Below, piece after piece: positions 37,183 to 49,423 of a stretch of 64,000 nt of DNA. The DNA is from Sipunculus nudus. Its lineage: Eukaryota; Annelida; Sipuncula; Golfingiida; Sipunculidae. Position 1 is the stretch's first letter. Every line of letters begins with the position of its first letter. Location of the stretch: positions 77,536,401 to 77,600,400 of the forward strand of contig CM049315.1 of the NCBI GenBank assembly GCA_026874595.1, given 5' to 3'. The position numbers and the translations under genes were made by a program. Below the pieces are notes generated by a model. That model searched no databases. It was not told where the DNA came from and saw only the letters and a list, made by a program, of their open reading frames with translations.

Positions 37183-38021
37183 TTTAATTTATGATATTCT
37201 TTGCTTCCTCATCTGAAGATCAGTTGAAGTTGTTTGTCGTTAACATGGTTTTCTAGGTTTAATGTTTTTCGCAATATTTAGATAAACTAGCAGCTAATAC
37301 AATTAATAAATAACAACAAATCACAATATAAACAGGTTAAGCCTCCCACGGTCTGAGGTGCACGAAGCCAAATTAGAACATCTTGCGAGTCCATATCCTA
37401 GTAGTGTCTTCCTGAAGACCGTTTTTATTCATGGTTGCCGGGCGCGACACTGTTTGCAATATCGGTCGACTTTGTTGCTAGTGACTGTGCCACCAATGTC
37501 TTTAATGTGCTCCTACAAGAAAAGACGAACCTGTTTGATTACGGGGTAGCTTTTCACTTGCTCACAGTTTACCTCCACTTCAGTCATAGTAATTTGACTT
37601 GACTGGGTGTACTGGTATGTGTTGCTAGGCAGTTATTCGCCCGGGTACTGGGATACGTTGTCTGAACGAGCTACTTTATCTTTCGCCCATGTCGGTCTGG
37701 TTCTCGTTGACATTCATGACGATGAACTCCAGTCCGGTCTCTCACAATACATCGTTTTGGGAGCCACAATAGCCCTCAGAAGTTTCACTGAAACCAGAGG
37801 CAGGAGGAAAAACGTCTTTGTGTACGCTCGTCAATTGTATACGGTCTTTTGTTATTCTGATATATAGGAGTAAGGAGTTTTTTTAAAAGAATAATACAAA
37901 TACAAATATATAGCGCAAATACAATTAATATTGTTTTTTTCGTTAAAGCAATGGATTCAATATAGAAATGTTTGGAAAGTAGCTGTCTGATAATTTTTTA
38001 ATACTGATATGACGAACTTTA
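37183..38021. other. Anonymous non-coding sequence
   Basis: An 86-codon frame at 37,607-37,867 has no recognised domain. Confidence 0.45.
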
Positions 38022-38366
38022 TTTGCCTCCGCCAGGAGGGTATGCGTTCACTCGTGTTTGTATGGGGTTTGTGTGTGTGTGTGTTTTCACAATATAACTC
38101 ACGCAATCCTGAACGGAATCTCATGAAATAGTTAGAGCATTTCGGGAGTTGGCCTATGAATATTTAAAAGAATCGATTAGATTTTGGTGTGGATCCGGCA
38201 CATGATGCGGATTAATGAACGTCAACAAAGACTACCTAATTATGTTTAATTATGCACGAATGAACGTGGGAATATGGGCAGAATATAAATGAATGCAAAT
38301 ACGGTTTGGGAGCATCACACCCATAAAATTTCGAAGGCTTGCATTCCTTTGAATGCATATTTCTAG
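38022..38366 (+). mobile_element. Helitron-like short element, copy c (best 3' end)
   Basis: Starts TTTGCCTCCGCCAGGAGGGT. The 3' end is a hairpin GCATTC-CTTT-GAATGC (38,341-38,356), then ATATTTCTAG|T ending at 38,366. A short hairpin followed within ~12 bases by CTAG and a flanking T is the Helitron 3' signature. Length 345 bp, non-coding. The middle holds GT repeats, GAACGGAATCTCATGAAAT and TTGGTGTGGATCCGG. I recall similar CTAGTT-ending elements as widespread in marine invertebrate genomes, but cannot check this here. Confidence 0.72.
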
Positions 38367-40127
38367 TTCAAATTTTCCAGTTCATTTAGCTTTATGTATA
38401 CTTTATTGCGTTTAAGATGAATGGCATAGTTGCAATTAAAAATATTTGCTATATATATCAAATTCGGTGGGCCAAAATAACTTACTATCTCACTTCTTTT
38501 TTTTTTTTTTGGGGGGGGGGGGGGCAGATTCCCCCAACTCTAGTTTATTTACATATTTTGTATCACAGCTCATTTGTACTTTTTTACATATTGATACTTC
38601 TTATCTATTTATCGAATTATAATCACCCACGTAAACAACAACAACAATTAAAAAGATCATGTCATGCAATATATGCTCCCAAAAGGTTTAATAAGGTTAA
38701 ATGATAAATGAGCCAGAAACTAAAAATAATTGAAGCGTTAGGGACAAAATATCACGTTTTAATAACATGCAGCTTTTCCCAGTTTCCCATAAAATTTTAC
38801 GCTGAAACTTTTTTCCATCCATTTTTTAGCATTTCTATACTGCGCGTGACCAAAAACAACATTTGTTTTACAAAAAGCTTTAACTAACATCTGCCCTGAG
38901 GTTCCTTTATATTCGGTTATTTTGTAGTGCTCACCAAAATAAGCTAACTTGTACACATTTAGTGTTTTTACAACTAATTATAAATCAATTTAGACAATTT
39001 TTTTTTTTGTATTGCGGGTAGATTAATTGATTAAATCATTTTAACAGACAACACCTTTCCTGCTAGTGAAATGATGTATACACATATAAATGTAGCGCAC
39101 AAATCAGTCCCGTTCAAGCACTGAGAGTTAGTGCATACAGGGTACACCATATCTAACAGTAGAAGTCTTGAGTGTGGAGAATTTGGTTTGATAGGCCGTC
39201 TACGATCCCGCGCTGACCTGTCACGAGGTATTGTCAGACATTAACAGACATTTAGCAGTCCCAGCGTTATAACCTGTCTCTGTCCAGTGATTTTAATGTA
39301 ATAAGACGTGACAAAAGCCATCTTGTCTTACATCTATTATTTGAGTACTTCGGGTCACTTGCCGTGTCTATAATGTTCATAATAAGATTCCCCCATGATA
39401 AAAACGATTGTTACAGCATACAAATGATTATTTAATACATGCAACACCGCGTCCTGTTACCGCGTGGACACATCACAAAACACCCTCAGCTGATATTATT
39501 GAGGACAAATGTTTATGTCACATAGGCAGGTACAAGACAGGTCAAATATGCTGCCAGTACGGTATTTTGAGACAGGGTTATGTGTACCGTACACGATGTA
39601 AATACTTTAAAGTTGTACACAGTCACATATCATTGAAAGATATACAGCATTTCCCGTCATTCATGTCCATTACTGAAGGAATGGAATACTTTAAGGTACA
39701 AATTGTTTTACACAGCATTAGAACCATAAAAGTACAAAAGGGGTCTTTTCTTGTGGCATATTTAAATGCTGGGTATCAGATTGACAGTGGAACTCTCTAA
39801 ACGCATGTTCACAATTTGCAAAAGTGAAACAGATGTACCAATTTAATATCCTTTATCAGCGAAATTTATTTAAATGTACCCGGATGACGTGAACACAAAA
39901 AAAAAACCGGAAGTTGGCGCGGCTTGGATCTTGAATAACTCCCCGATATCCCACCGATGTTTTTCCGATCATTTTCGATGTTGTTAACAAAACGTGGCGT
40001 CGATTCATCATTAAGGTTGGCGGAGGGTAGACAAATCCAGGGACAATTTTTATTCTAAACAAATGAATATCGGAATATCACAAGGTGTGTGTGTGGGGGG
40101 GGGATACCCCCATTCTACCTGTATCGA
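38367..40127. other. Anonymous non-coding sequence with a T14-G14 tract
   Basis: T14 (38,497-38,510) runs straight into G14 (38,511-38,524). A 130-codon frame at 39,408-39,800 starts on TTG and has no recognised domain. Not called as a gene. Confidence 0.4.
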
Positions 40128-40135
40128 CGCCCCTG
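40128..40135 (-). mobile_element. Possible solo hAT-like end
   Basis: CGCCCCTG at 40,128-40,135 read on the minus strand begins CAGGGGCGTCGATACAGG, followed by a GTATCCCCC stretch, like the CAGGGGCGTA ends seen elsewhere here. The partner end was not found. Confidence 0.3.
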
Positions 40136-40229
40136 TTATAGAAGACTTTGAAAAAATTACCACAGCCCTGTGTTAAATGCGTCAGTGAAAGGTAAAGATG
40201 AGAGATTTAGATTGGTATTCCCTGATGTC

Positions 40230-42120
40230 CAGTGGCGTACCTATGAGGGGGGGGGGGGGGGGGGCGACAGGGGCGGTCCGCCCCGGGCGGCACATTTAGG
40301 GGGGCGGCATTTCGGAGGAATTTTGTCCCATTCCAAGTTTTTTGTTGAACCTACAAAATGATTAGCGAACGATTTGCACAATTAGGGGGCGGCATTTCGG
40401 TAAATTTATATGATGAGTGAGATAAGGAATTCTTCAATAAAGACAAATTTGTCCTTTTTCCCATTTCAAGTATTTTAAGGATTATAAACAGGGCAGTGGA
40501 ACAAACAAAAAGATTACGAACGATTTGCAAATTTTCTGGGGCGGCATTTCTGGGATTTAGTATAATGAGCGGCATAAGTAGTTCCTCAAAAAAAAGCACA
40601 ATTTTGGCATTTTTGTCACATTTTCAATATTCCAGGGATTATAAACTGAACAGTGGAACCTCTAAAAAGTATAGCAAATAATTTGTACATTTTAGGGGAA
40701 CGGCTTTCGGGCAATTAGTATAGTGAGTGGAATTAGGAGTTCCTTAAAAATTACAAATTTGGCCTGTTTGTCCCATTTTCAAGAATTTCGGGCTTATAAA
40801 CTGTGCAGTGGAACAAACCAAATTGTTTGCAGACGCAAATAGAAATACATGTCTGTAGTTATTCCTTGTAAGAGCTGTATAAAATATGAAGAATTTCATT
40901 TCTTGAACCCCTGAATTCCCGAAATTCCATTATATTTAACAGCCTGAAACAACCTGAAATGTCTTTTTCCATGATTCTCCATACTCTTACATCATGCAGT
41001 CTCGTTTACAATATCGTGTATACACTATCGTGTATATAATGAGTACTACCCAAATGTCTATGTCTTTTGATTAACCAATATGACCTACATGATTTTCTAT
41101 GTAACGTGAATAAAAACAATAAACACCCAGACCTATGTAGGAGTTATTTTATCTTTAAAATATAATTCTCTTATGAATCCCCCTGGCCGCTAAGCCACAT
41201 TTTCATTATACGTATTAAGTATCAGTTTAAACTTAAATAAAGATATATTTACCTGTACTGTTATTTCTGTTATTAACAGTTTAATGGTCCAATACCTACA
41301 GACAATTGTTGTATGTTGTGACAAATCATTTGTAGTTCAATTATAATATATATTTAAATGAAATCATGATTACTTGAAATTTATTTAAATACTTTATTGA
41401 ATAACAAATAGTCATAAGTTCATAAATAAAACCTCACAAAGTGCATAATCATTATAAATCTAAAATGAAGGTGATGTAGCCTTGAATCAAAGTATGCTTA
41501 TATCGCTGACGAAATATTTCAATTAAACAGTTTGACCAAACATTGGATTTTTTAAAGTGAAAATATTAAACGTGCCCTGTTTACATTTATAGGCCTATAA
41601 CTAATGAAATTACGCGGGTTTTTTTTTGTAAAGACTAAAGTGCCTTGCATCCTGCAGTACCATACATATCTCAATAGCTCTATTAGGTATACCTGCTATC
41701 GCATGCGATAACAAGAGGTGGAATTATAGATGTGACAAGGTATTTGTATGCGTTGAGAATGAAATAACACTCACCAAATAAAGTTTTTTTCCATGTTGAG
41801 TATAAAGTAATCATGAATTGTGTTTACATGAATGAAGAAACATAAATTTCCCACATTATATTTGTATCCTGCAGTGTAATTTTTGTTAGTAACAATTTAT
41901 TTGTTTTATTCCTTTCTGTTTACTTCATAATGAAATATACTTGTTTGAACAAGTGGCAGTGAATTCATCCATATAACTGTGTTGTTGTCAAATACAAGCC
42001 TATAACAAGGAAATTTGACATGATATGTTTCTATATGTTATCCAGTTTTGTAATGTTATGTTAGAGGGACGGCAATTTCTAATACCGCCCCGGGCGGCAA
42101 AGTGGCTAGGTACGCCGTTG
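40230..42120. mobile_element. Non-autonomous hAT element
   Basis: Flanked by a perfect 8 bp direct repeat CTGATGTC (40,222-40,229 and 42,121-42,128). Ends CAGTGGCGTACCTA and, as reverse complement, CAACGGCGTACCTA match at 12 of 14. An 8 bp duplication with CA-starting ends is diagnostic of hAT. Length 1,891 bp, with no transposase frame. Near the left end is G18 (40,247-40,264). The block GGGGCGGCATTTC(G/T)G recurs near 40,302, 40,386, 40,541 and (degraded) 40,695, giving a diverged ~155 bp internal tandem repeat. The motif GCCGCCCCGGGCGG is also inverted between the two ends. Confidence 0.88.
40302..40850 (+). repeat. ~155 bp internal tandem repeat of the hAT element
   Basis: Repeated order: GGGGCGGCATTTCGG, a TATAATGAG-like word, TTCCTCAA/TTCTTCAA, TTTGTCC/CATTTTCAA, GGATTATAAAC and CAGTGGAAC, with ACGATTTGCA between units. 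Spacing between the GGCGGCATT starts is about 84 for the first (truncated) interval and about 155 for the next two. Confidence 0.75.
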
Positions 42121-42229
42121 CTGATGTCATATAAAATTTTGAGTATTGACATGTTCTATAGAACTGCTGTGTACAGATCTGGTTCTGTTTCATGATCATC
42201 ATATCAGATAGGAAGCAATTATATTTTAA

Positions 42230-43459
42230 AATACATCATATAATAATACATCATATAACAATGCATCATATAACAATACATCATATAACAATACATCATA
42301 TAACAATACATCATATAACAATACATCATATAACAATGCATCATATAACAATGCATCATATAACAATACATCATATAACAATGCATCATATAACAATGCA
42401 TCATATAACAATACATCATATAACAATACATCATATAACAATCGTCATATAACAATACATCATATAACAATACATCATATAACAATACATCATATAACAA
42501 TACATCATATAACAATGCATCATATAACAATACATCATATAACAATACATCATATAACAATACATCATATAACAATACATCATATAACAATACATCATAT
42601 AACAATACATCATATAACAACACATCATATAACAACACATCATATAACAACACATCATATAACAACACATCATATAACAACACGTCATATAACAACACGT
42701 CATATAACAACACGTCATATAACAACACGTCATATAACAATACGTCATATAACAATACGTCATATAACAATACATCATATGACAATACATCATATGACAA
42801 TACATCATATGACAATACATCATATAACAAGACATCATATAACAAGACATCATATAACAAGACATCATATAACAATACATCATATAACAATACATCATAT
42901 AACAATACATCATATAACAATACATCATATAACAATACATCATATGACAATACATCATATGACAATACATCATATGACAATACATCATATAACAATACAT
43001 CATATAACAACACATCATATAACAACACGTCATATAACAACACGTCATATAACAATACGTCATATAACAATACATCATATAACAATACATCATATAACAA
43101 TACATCATATAACAATACATCATATGACAATACATCATATGACAATACATCATATGACAAGACATCATATAACAAGACATCATATAACAAGACATCATAT
43201 AACAAGACATCATATAACAAGACATCATATAACAATACATCATATAACAATACATCATATAACAATACATCATATGACAATACATCATATGACAACACAT
43301 CATATGACAACACATCATATAACAACACATCATATAACAACACATCATATAACAACACATCATATAACAACACATCATATAACAATACATCATATAACAA
43401 TACATCATATAACAATACATCATATAACAATACATCATATAACAATACATCATATAACA
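42230..43459. repeat. 15 bp minisatellite, ~82 units, with block variants
   Basis: Unit ATAACAATACATCAT. Variants come in runs: ACACATC, ACACGTC, ATACGTC, AGACATC and GACAATAC (for AACAATAC). The run order in 42,620-42,960 is partly repeated in 43,000-43,300, giving a higher-order pattern. Because 15 is a multiple of three and the unit lacks stops in several frames, open frames of 316, 372 and 413 codons occur on both strands; their HHIT, LYDV and CYMM repeats are artefacts. One unit near 42,440 has lost 2 bases, shifting the frame. Confidence 0.97.
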
Positions 43460-43786
43460 AAATGAAAATTGTTTAACTTCATGACAATATCTCAAAAGAC
43501 CTTTCTTGTTTTTTTTTTTTTTTGAAAACTGAAATTTTATTTTACTCAAAATTGAAAAATTCAGTTTTGGGTTAGGTAGAAGTAAGATGAAGATAAAAAC
43601 AAAAACATGGGTTTTGAGATATTATCATGTTTCTTTTTTAATTTAGTCCACTATAACTTGTTTTGCTATTACTTAATTAAAAAATTGTGTACCATTTAAA
43701 AATTTAAAATTTTACAAAATGTTAAAATATCATGTGAAAATGGATGAACAGTTATACAAAATGAATATCATCAGAAGGAACAATAT
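43460..43786. other. Anonymous AT-rich sequence
   Basis: A-T-rich with a T run at 43,509-43,522. Nothing recognised. Confidence 0.5.
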
Positions 43787-44702
43787 CAGGGGCGTAGCTA
43801 GAACCAGAAATTTGAAAACGGGGGGGGGGGGGGTAGGGGCGAATATATGCATGTATGGGTACTATGAAAACAGTTGGATATACGAGTATATGCACGTATA
43901 TATATTAATATTATTAATAATATAATTATTACTATACGTTATATATGTTAGTGTATGCAAATATGATTTTTTTTATTATTTTCACTTATGAACCATGGTT
44001 TCATTAAGGTTAGTTACAGGTACATGGGAAGGGTATGAGAGGGGGTATCCCCCTCCCATATTTGGATATTATGCAATTTAAAGAGGACATTTTGAGGCAA
44101 TTTTCACCAAAAAATGAGTATTTCCTGTTCCTGAAAAACTGTTTCCTTATGTCTATGCGTTATGTTGTCAAACTGTAGAGCGTTTTATATTTTATATTCA
44201 TATTTCTTCAAAATAAGGATATAAAATTTCTATCGTTTTTAAATGTCCATGACGCAAAGGCGCATTTACGTTGGTTACTTGCAAAATATTAACTTTTAAA
44301 TCTAATGCTCAGAGTGAAATAACTGATATGTTGAATTCTTATGTTAAACTTTGCATTTTACCGGGTTTCGATGTCTCGACAGCACACAGGACTCCTAAGA
44401 GTATCACCAGAGCCGTGAGATTGTTCACGGTCGACCCCAACCAGGGCCTGCTGCTCTGCAGTTGTTCTGCTGATGTTCATAAATATCCTTATACTCAACT
44501 AATAAATTTGAAAGTAATAAACTGCGGATAACTTTAATAAAACTTAATTGATAATTAATAAAAAAAATATGAAAAACGAAAATTAATCACGAAAATTGGG
44601 AAACTAGATAAAATGAGAGATTTTGCACATAAACGGGGGGGGGGGGTCCGCGCTCCGAAGGCGCCCCCTCTGGATCCGCCACAGATAGCAAAGGCAATTG
44701 TA

Positions 44703-44736
<34 letters not shown>

Positions 44737-44853
44737 TTAGTATTAGATTAGATTAAGTGAAATTCCGAAAGGACGGCGAGTACTGGATGCGACCGGCGGG
44801 GGGGGGGGGGGGGCGGGCATGGCCCCCGCGGCCCCTCCCTGGCTACGCCTCTG
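43787..44853. mobile_element. hAT-like element(s) bounded by CAGGGGCGTAGCTAG
   Basis: The left end CAGGGGCGTAGCTAG and the reverse complement of the right end, CAGAGGCGTAGCCAGG, are near-identical inverted repeats of hAT type. G runs lie inside both ends (43,820-43,833 and 44,798-44,813). The flanking octamers AACAATAT and AATATGAC do not match, so this may be two elements or a rearranged one. A further end-like word GGATCCGCCACAG lies at 44,674-44,686 after G12. A SINE remnant and a (TA)n tract (44,706-44,734) are inside. No transposase. Confidence 0.6.
44370..44530 (+). mobile_element. tRNA-derived SINE remnant
   Basis: Carries ACACAGGACTC and AGAGCCGTGAGATTGTTCACGG then TCGACCCCAACCAGGG, CTGCTCTGCAG and GATGTTCATA, following the order of the SINE at 54,855 (GCAGGACTC, TCACGGTCGGACCCC, CTCTGCAGATGTTCATACTTA) with the middle deleted. 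Confidence 0.55.
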
Positions 44854-45198
44854 AATATGACGGCTTTAAAAAAATACTGGGTTCATTGGTATCATTGTAA
44901 CTTTTAAATAAATTTTAGATTTAATTAGGTCTCTAGATTTTGCTAATATTGCTACTTTAGGATGTGAAGTGGGTCGTAAATGTAACACGATACAATAGAG
45001 AAGCGCAAGACATAAGATCACACTAAGGAAAAAAAAAACGAGACGGAAAATATACACCAAAGTGAAAGGTTACGTGGGACAGAAAAAAATCTTTGTGGAA
45101 AGGTCAGACCTGGCAGCTCAAAGGAAAATGTCAAAAGTAAATTTCAGTATTCAGTGTATCTGTTAACATGTTGAGAATTCCTCATCAGGGTGGCTATG
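44854..45198. other. Anonymous non-coding sequence
   Basis: Nothing recognised. Confidence 0.5.
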
Positions 45199-45539
45199 TT
45201 TGCCTCCGCCAGGTGGGTATGCGTTCATCGCGTGTGTGTGTGTGATTGTGTGTTTGCTCACAAAATAACTCACGCAATCCTGAACGGAATCGCATGAAAT
45301 TTCCAAGCTATTCCAGGAATGGGACAATGAAGCATCGATTGGATTTTGGTGTAGCTGCGACTCATGATTCGGATTCAGGAACATCACAAAGGGATATTCA
45401 CAGATGTACAAACACTTATCCAAGAAAGAACTTGGGAATATGGGTCGAATAAGTGAATGCAAACACGGTTTTCGGATCTCCCACAGTAGGGATCCCTCAC
45501 ATTGCGGAGGCTTGCATTCCTTATAATACACATTACTCG
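45199..45539 (+). mobile_element. Helitron-like short element, copy d
   Basis: Starts TTTGCCTCCGCCAGGTGGGT, with the full family order: GTGTGTGTG, CTCACGCAATCCTGAACGGA, GGAATGGGACAATGAAGCAT, GGAATATGGGTCGAATAAGT and TTGCGGAGGCTTGCATTCC. The terminal hairpin is mutated and the end reads CTCG|T. 341 bp, non-coding. Confidence 0.7.
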
Positions 45540-45960
45540 TTATTATTTAGATGGCATATGGTAATGCCTGTTTTATCTACATATTCAACAAACATGTTCA
45601 TAAATGAATTCACTTCGTAAAAATAATCAGTTTCTCTCATTAGTTCATACAGGATAAGGATGTTTGGATAAAATCTTGGAAGAAGCACCGCAATTGGAAC
45701 GGATTAATGAATTCGCAAATGCACTGAGCATTCATTTAATCTTTTTGACTTAAGCCACATTTGGTGTTCTAAAAACCAGATAAAGCTTTGAGGAAAAAGC
45801 TATGTCTCTGCATCATAGAAGAGAAACGCTAAATTAAGATGTTGTTTGTGACGTTAAATGCATTTTGGGTGGGCGATTCCAAGTGTATTCAGCGTCCGGG
45901 GATGTGACAAGAGAGCATCGTGCCGAACACGAAATCAGTCATCACTAGAAATAGAGTTAG
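45540..45960. other. Anonymous non-coding sequence
   Basis: Short spacer between two oppositely oriented copies of the same element family. Confidence 0.5.
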
Positions 45961-46347
45961 CTAGAAATATGCATTCTCACGAATGCAGCCTGCGCCATGG
46001 GAGAGGTCCTTAATCTGGGGTATTAAAACTAATGTTTGCTTTCACTAATTTGGTGTATTTCCTAGGTTCATATGTTCCACGAGAAGTTTTTTTTTACTTA
46101 TTCGGCCAATATCCCCATGTACCATCAGGCAAAGTGTAACACACATTTGTGAAAATTCCTTGAACTCCTACCTGGATCATGAACCGGACCAACACAAAAA
46201 TCTAATCGATTCTTCATCGACCCATTCCCGAGGTGCTTTCATGACTCCCGTTCATGATTGTGTGTGATATGATGTGATCTAACCCACACAAGGACAAACA
46301 TGCAAACGGGAATGAAAACATACCCTCCAGGCAGAGACAACAAGGCA
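45961..46347 (-). mobile_element. Helitron-like short element, copy e (minus)
   Basis: On the minus strand the 3' end is GCATTC-GTGA-GAATGC then ATATTTCTAG (CTAG at 45,961-45,964), and the 5' end is near TTGTCTCTGCCTGGAGGGTA at 46,347. The flank after CTAG is C, not T. Slightly longer than other copies (387 bp). Confidence 0.65.
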
Positions 46348-46690
46348 ATCCCTTTAGGGAACTGCTGTTCAAGTGGCCTCCTAATTACCTGTTGACAGCT
46401 TTTTAAAAGTTGCGCGTGTTGTGTTTCCCAGGAGCTTAAAGCTCAGGTCTAGAAATTCCCTGGGAAGTCTGTCTTTTAATTGGCTGTGGGACAAGGGAAC
46501 GTGAGTAATAAGAGAAGATAACACAGGTATTGCTGAAAAATACCACGGGGGTAAACATTCATCATGTTTTAGGGAGAGATTGGATTTGAGCCTCGTAGGG
46601 ATTTTCAGTATGGCGTTTTGGCTTCTACCGAGAATTGTGAAATATATATGAATAATCTCATATGCATGTCATAGAACAAGACGGGTTAAA
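46348..46690. other. Non-repetitive sequence
   Basis: Section 46,375-46,560 is less AT-rich, with CTGTTGACAGCTTTT and TTAATTGGCTGTGGGACAAG. Possibly conserved non-coding sequence; unproven. Confidence 0.25.
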
Positions 46691-49109
46691 TCAATATAAT
46701 TAATACGGAGTTGGTTTTTTTCTAGACCACGGTTTACCTGCTTCCGTTCTGATTTGACTCTCCAAATTCGGCAGACGTATCGGTAGTGTGCTCTTCTAGG
46801 ACAAGTTTGTTTTATTTTGCGGGATTATGCCCTATTTAGCTGAATAATTAATAATTTTAATATTTCCCCACTAGGTCTTTCACGCCTGTGACGCTTTTTC
46901 AGGAGGCGCCTCGGGGATTTTCACTGGCCTGTTAAAACCAGAGCGCATGTCCTGCCGAGAAGGCATTTCCGTGCAATACGCGGTCACGCGGGTCCACTAT
47001 ATTCCCCATTGATCCCCCATATCCATTGTAACGCCTCTCTCAAAAGGAAGTAATGATTAATCCAAAGACCACATGGCTCCACTTTCAATGCGAGGGCATT
47101 TCAGTTCGGTCAACACTGGGCACTGAGACCAGTGATGTGACCACCATTAACAATTTTTTTATGGGTTACAGGTATGTTGATTTTTATACATTCAAAAATA
47201 TCTTTCCATGATAACCATGGTTAAAAAGTTAGGCCAAATCCTGTGTTTTCTGAAGTTTTATTTTTTCAAAAAGAAGCCCCTTAACTTAATTATCATTCGG
47301 GGTGGGGGGGGGGGGGGGTCATATTTATTTGTTAAGATCCGTTGTCTGCAGGGACGGTGAAACATGAAAAAATATAATCAGTACATCTTTAAATTTATCA
47401 CAAACCATAATTTGTAGTCAGGGTGTACAGACCTCCACCAGAATCTCCTTAAATATCAGTCATGTATTTACGTGTATGCGTTTCATGTGTGAACACTGTC
47501 ATGCTTCAGTAACACAAGTTCACCTTGCGAGTGACAGAACAAATAAACACGAATGGGTGGCTTCCACACGGTTTATAAGAAAATATATTTTGTGGTGATT
47601 CTTATAACCTCGAAAATGAAATGGACTATTGATATGTCTTTTCGCTAACCCTCTACAAATGTTCAGCAAAACATTTTTCGCCTGTCACGCTTTTTCAGGA
47701 GGCGACTTGTAATCCCCACTGATCCCAGTTTCCATTATATCGCCTGTTAAGGAATTTTACTCTGTAAAAAGTAAGTAAAAATATTAAATTCAAGCGCGGA
47801 ACACATATCCACATGAATCTTTTAATAGGGAGCACTTTTCCGTTGAGTGGACACAAAGAGCTGAGACACTTTACACGATCACCGTTTTAAAGGGGTTACA
47901 GGTAAGTTGATTTTTTATACATTCAGAAGTATTTTTCAATTGCAACCATGGTTTTAATAGTTCGGCCGATTTATGGGCTGTTTGAAAAAAGTTTTTTTTT
48001 GTACACACTTCAAAGGGTTCTGAATCTCTTGGGGACTTTTAAACCCCCGCCAAAATCTACTAATTCGTTCGTTCATACATGCACGTTTCATGTAAAACAT
48101 TGTCATGGTTCAGGAACACGGGTTCACCAGGCGAGTGGCAGAACAACTGCATACGAATGGCCGGCTTCTACTCGGGGACAAAGGAATAGCCCCTCATATT
48201 TATTCCTTTGTGGAATTGTGATTATGGCACTAAAGAAAAAAATATATATATTATGGTGATTCCGATTACCTCCTAAAATGTAATCGATTGCGGATGCAGT
48301 TTTACTCTACCCCTCTACAAATTTTCAGCAAAATCTGTATATTACATTTTGCGATAATTTGCTGAAAGACAATGCAACGAACCAAGGCTAAAGTGGTTTC
48401 TTTGCTATATGCTGTCATCGAAATATATCAACCTGCTTTCTTTTTATCTGGGAGCGTTGTCAGTTTTGCATCAGACCTGCTTATTGCATGACAATTTACA
48501 GTACTTAATACTGTTGGAATATATTTTTCTGGGCCTACCTTTTTCACATTGGCAGCTACACGTTTCGCGTACAAGAGACTTCAACGACATTGGCATGTGT
48601 ATACAACTGACGCATGTGTCTGTTAACATGCCATAGATTATACCCTCAACTGACTACACTGCAAACACGTAGTGTTTCACGATGTCGCCTGACCTTTAAC
48701 TAATTCAAAGGATCTGTCATATAATTTCACGGTAGAATGCTGCTTTATACAATCGCTATATCTACGATATTTACCAAGCAATGAAGCTGTCGGACCTATG
48801 TTGTTTATCGGAAAAAAAAAATTCTCACTTAAAAATTCGTACACCCTGTTTATGCCTCACGTCTCTTTCCAAAATTAATATTTTTTTTGTGATTTATGGA
48901 ATAGAATATTTATTCTTTCTATGTTGATATTTTGGGGGAGGGTGGTCCTGAAGATTTCTAGCATAAGTAATCTTCATATCACATAAGTGAAACACATGGC
49001 AGAAGTTCCAGCAAAAACCTTAGGATGAAAATATGCTTCGTTTACTTCCTATCAGCTCATTACAAAACTTGCATCAGATAGAGCCGTGGATTTCCACGGG
49101 TGCAGCTAG
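46691..49109 (+). mobile_element. Non-autonomous Helitron, copy B
   Basis: 5' end A|TCAATATAATTAATACGG at 46,691. 3' hairpin CCGTGGA-TT-TCCACGG (49,084-49,099), then GTGCAGCTAG|T ending at 49,109. All Helitron terminal rules are met: TC start, CTAG end, hairpin 6 bases before CTAG, and an A|T insertion site. It is the inverted paralogue of copy A. Length 2,419 bp. It carries the same internal duplication and G runs (G15 at 47,304-47,318) and no Rep/helicase coding capacity. Confidence 0.92.
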
Positions 49110-49423
49110 TTATATATATAATACATAGCACATTAATGTAAAATCAGATTTATATAGGAAACCTAACATGTAACGTCATCTGTTATTACAGATTTACGTT
49201 TAGTTGATCTAAAATAATATCATCGCCATCATGTTTAAATAGGTAAAACCCAAATCTTAACTCTTGAAAGCCGATATGCGTCAAATAACACTCATGTTTG
49301 AAATTACATGAAATCACTGATTGTCAAATATCCTGCATGGTTTGCAATATATGTCATATTACAGACATGTCGAACATCTTTCGTATCAAACCAAGACATG
49401 CCTATATTGATACATGTCAATAT
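49110..49423. other. Anonymous AT-rich sequence
   Basis: Nothing recognised between the Helitron end and the tRNA-like elements. Confidence 0.5.

Noticed and set aside
39408-39800. 130-codon frame as a possible gene
   Set aside because: Starts at TTG, no recognised domain, and a frame of this length is expected by chance in 64 kb.
42219-43549. Open frames of 316-413 codons on both strands
   Set aside because: They are produced by a 15 bp repeat unit without stops; the residues (HHIT, LYDV, CYMM) simply translate the unit in each frame.
43787-44853. A clean single hAT insertion
   Set aside because: The flanking octamers differ, and other end-like words and inserts lie inside, so one event cannot be claimed.
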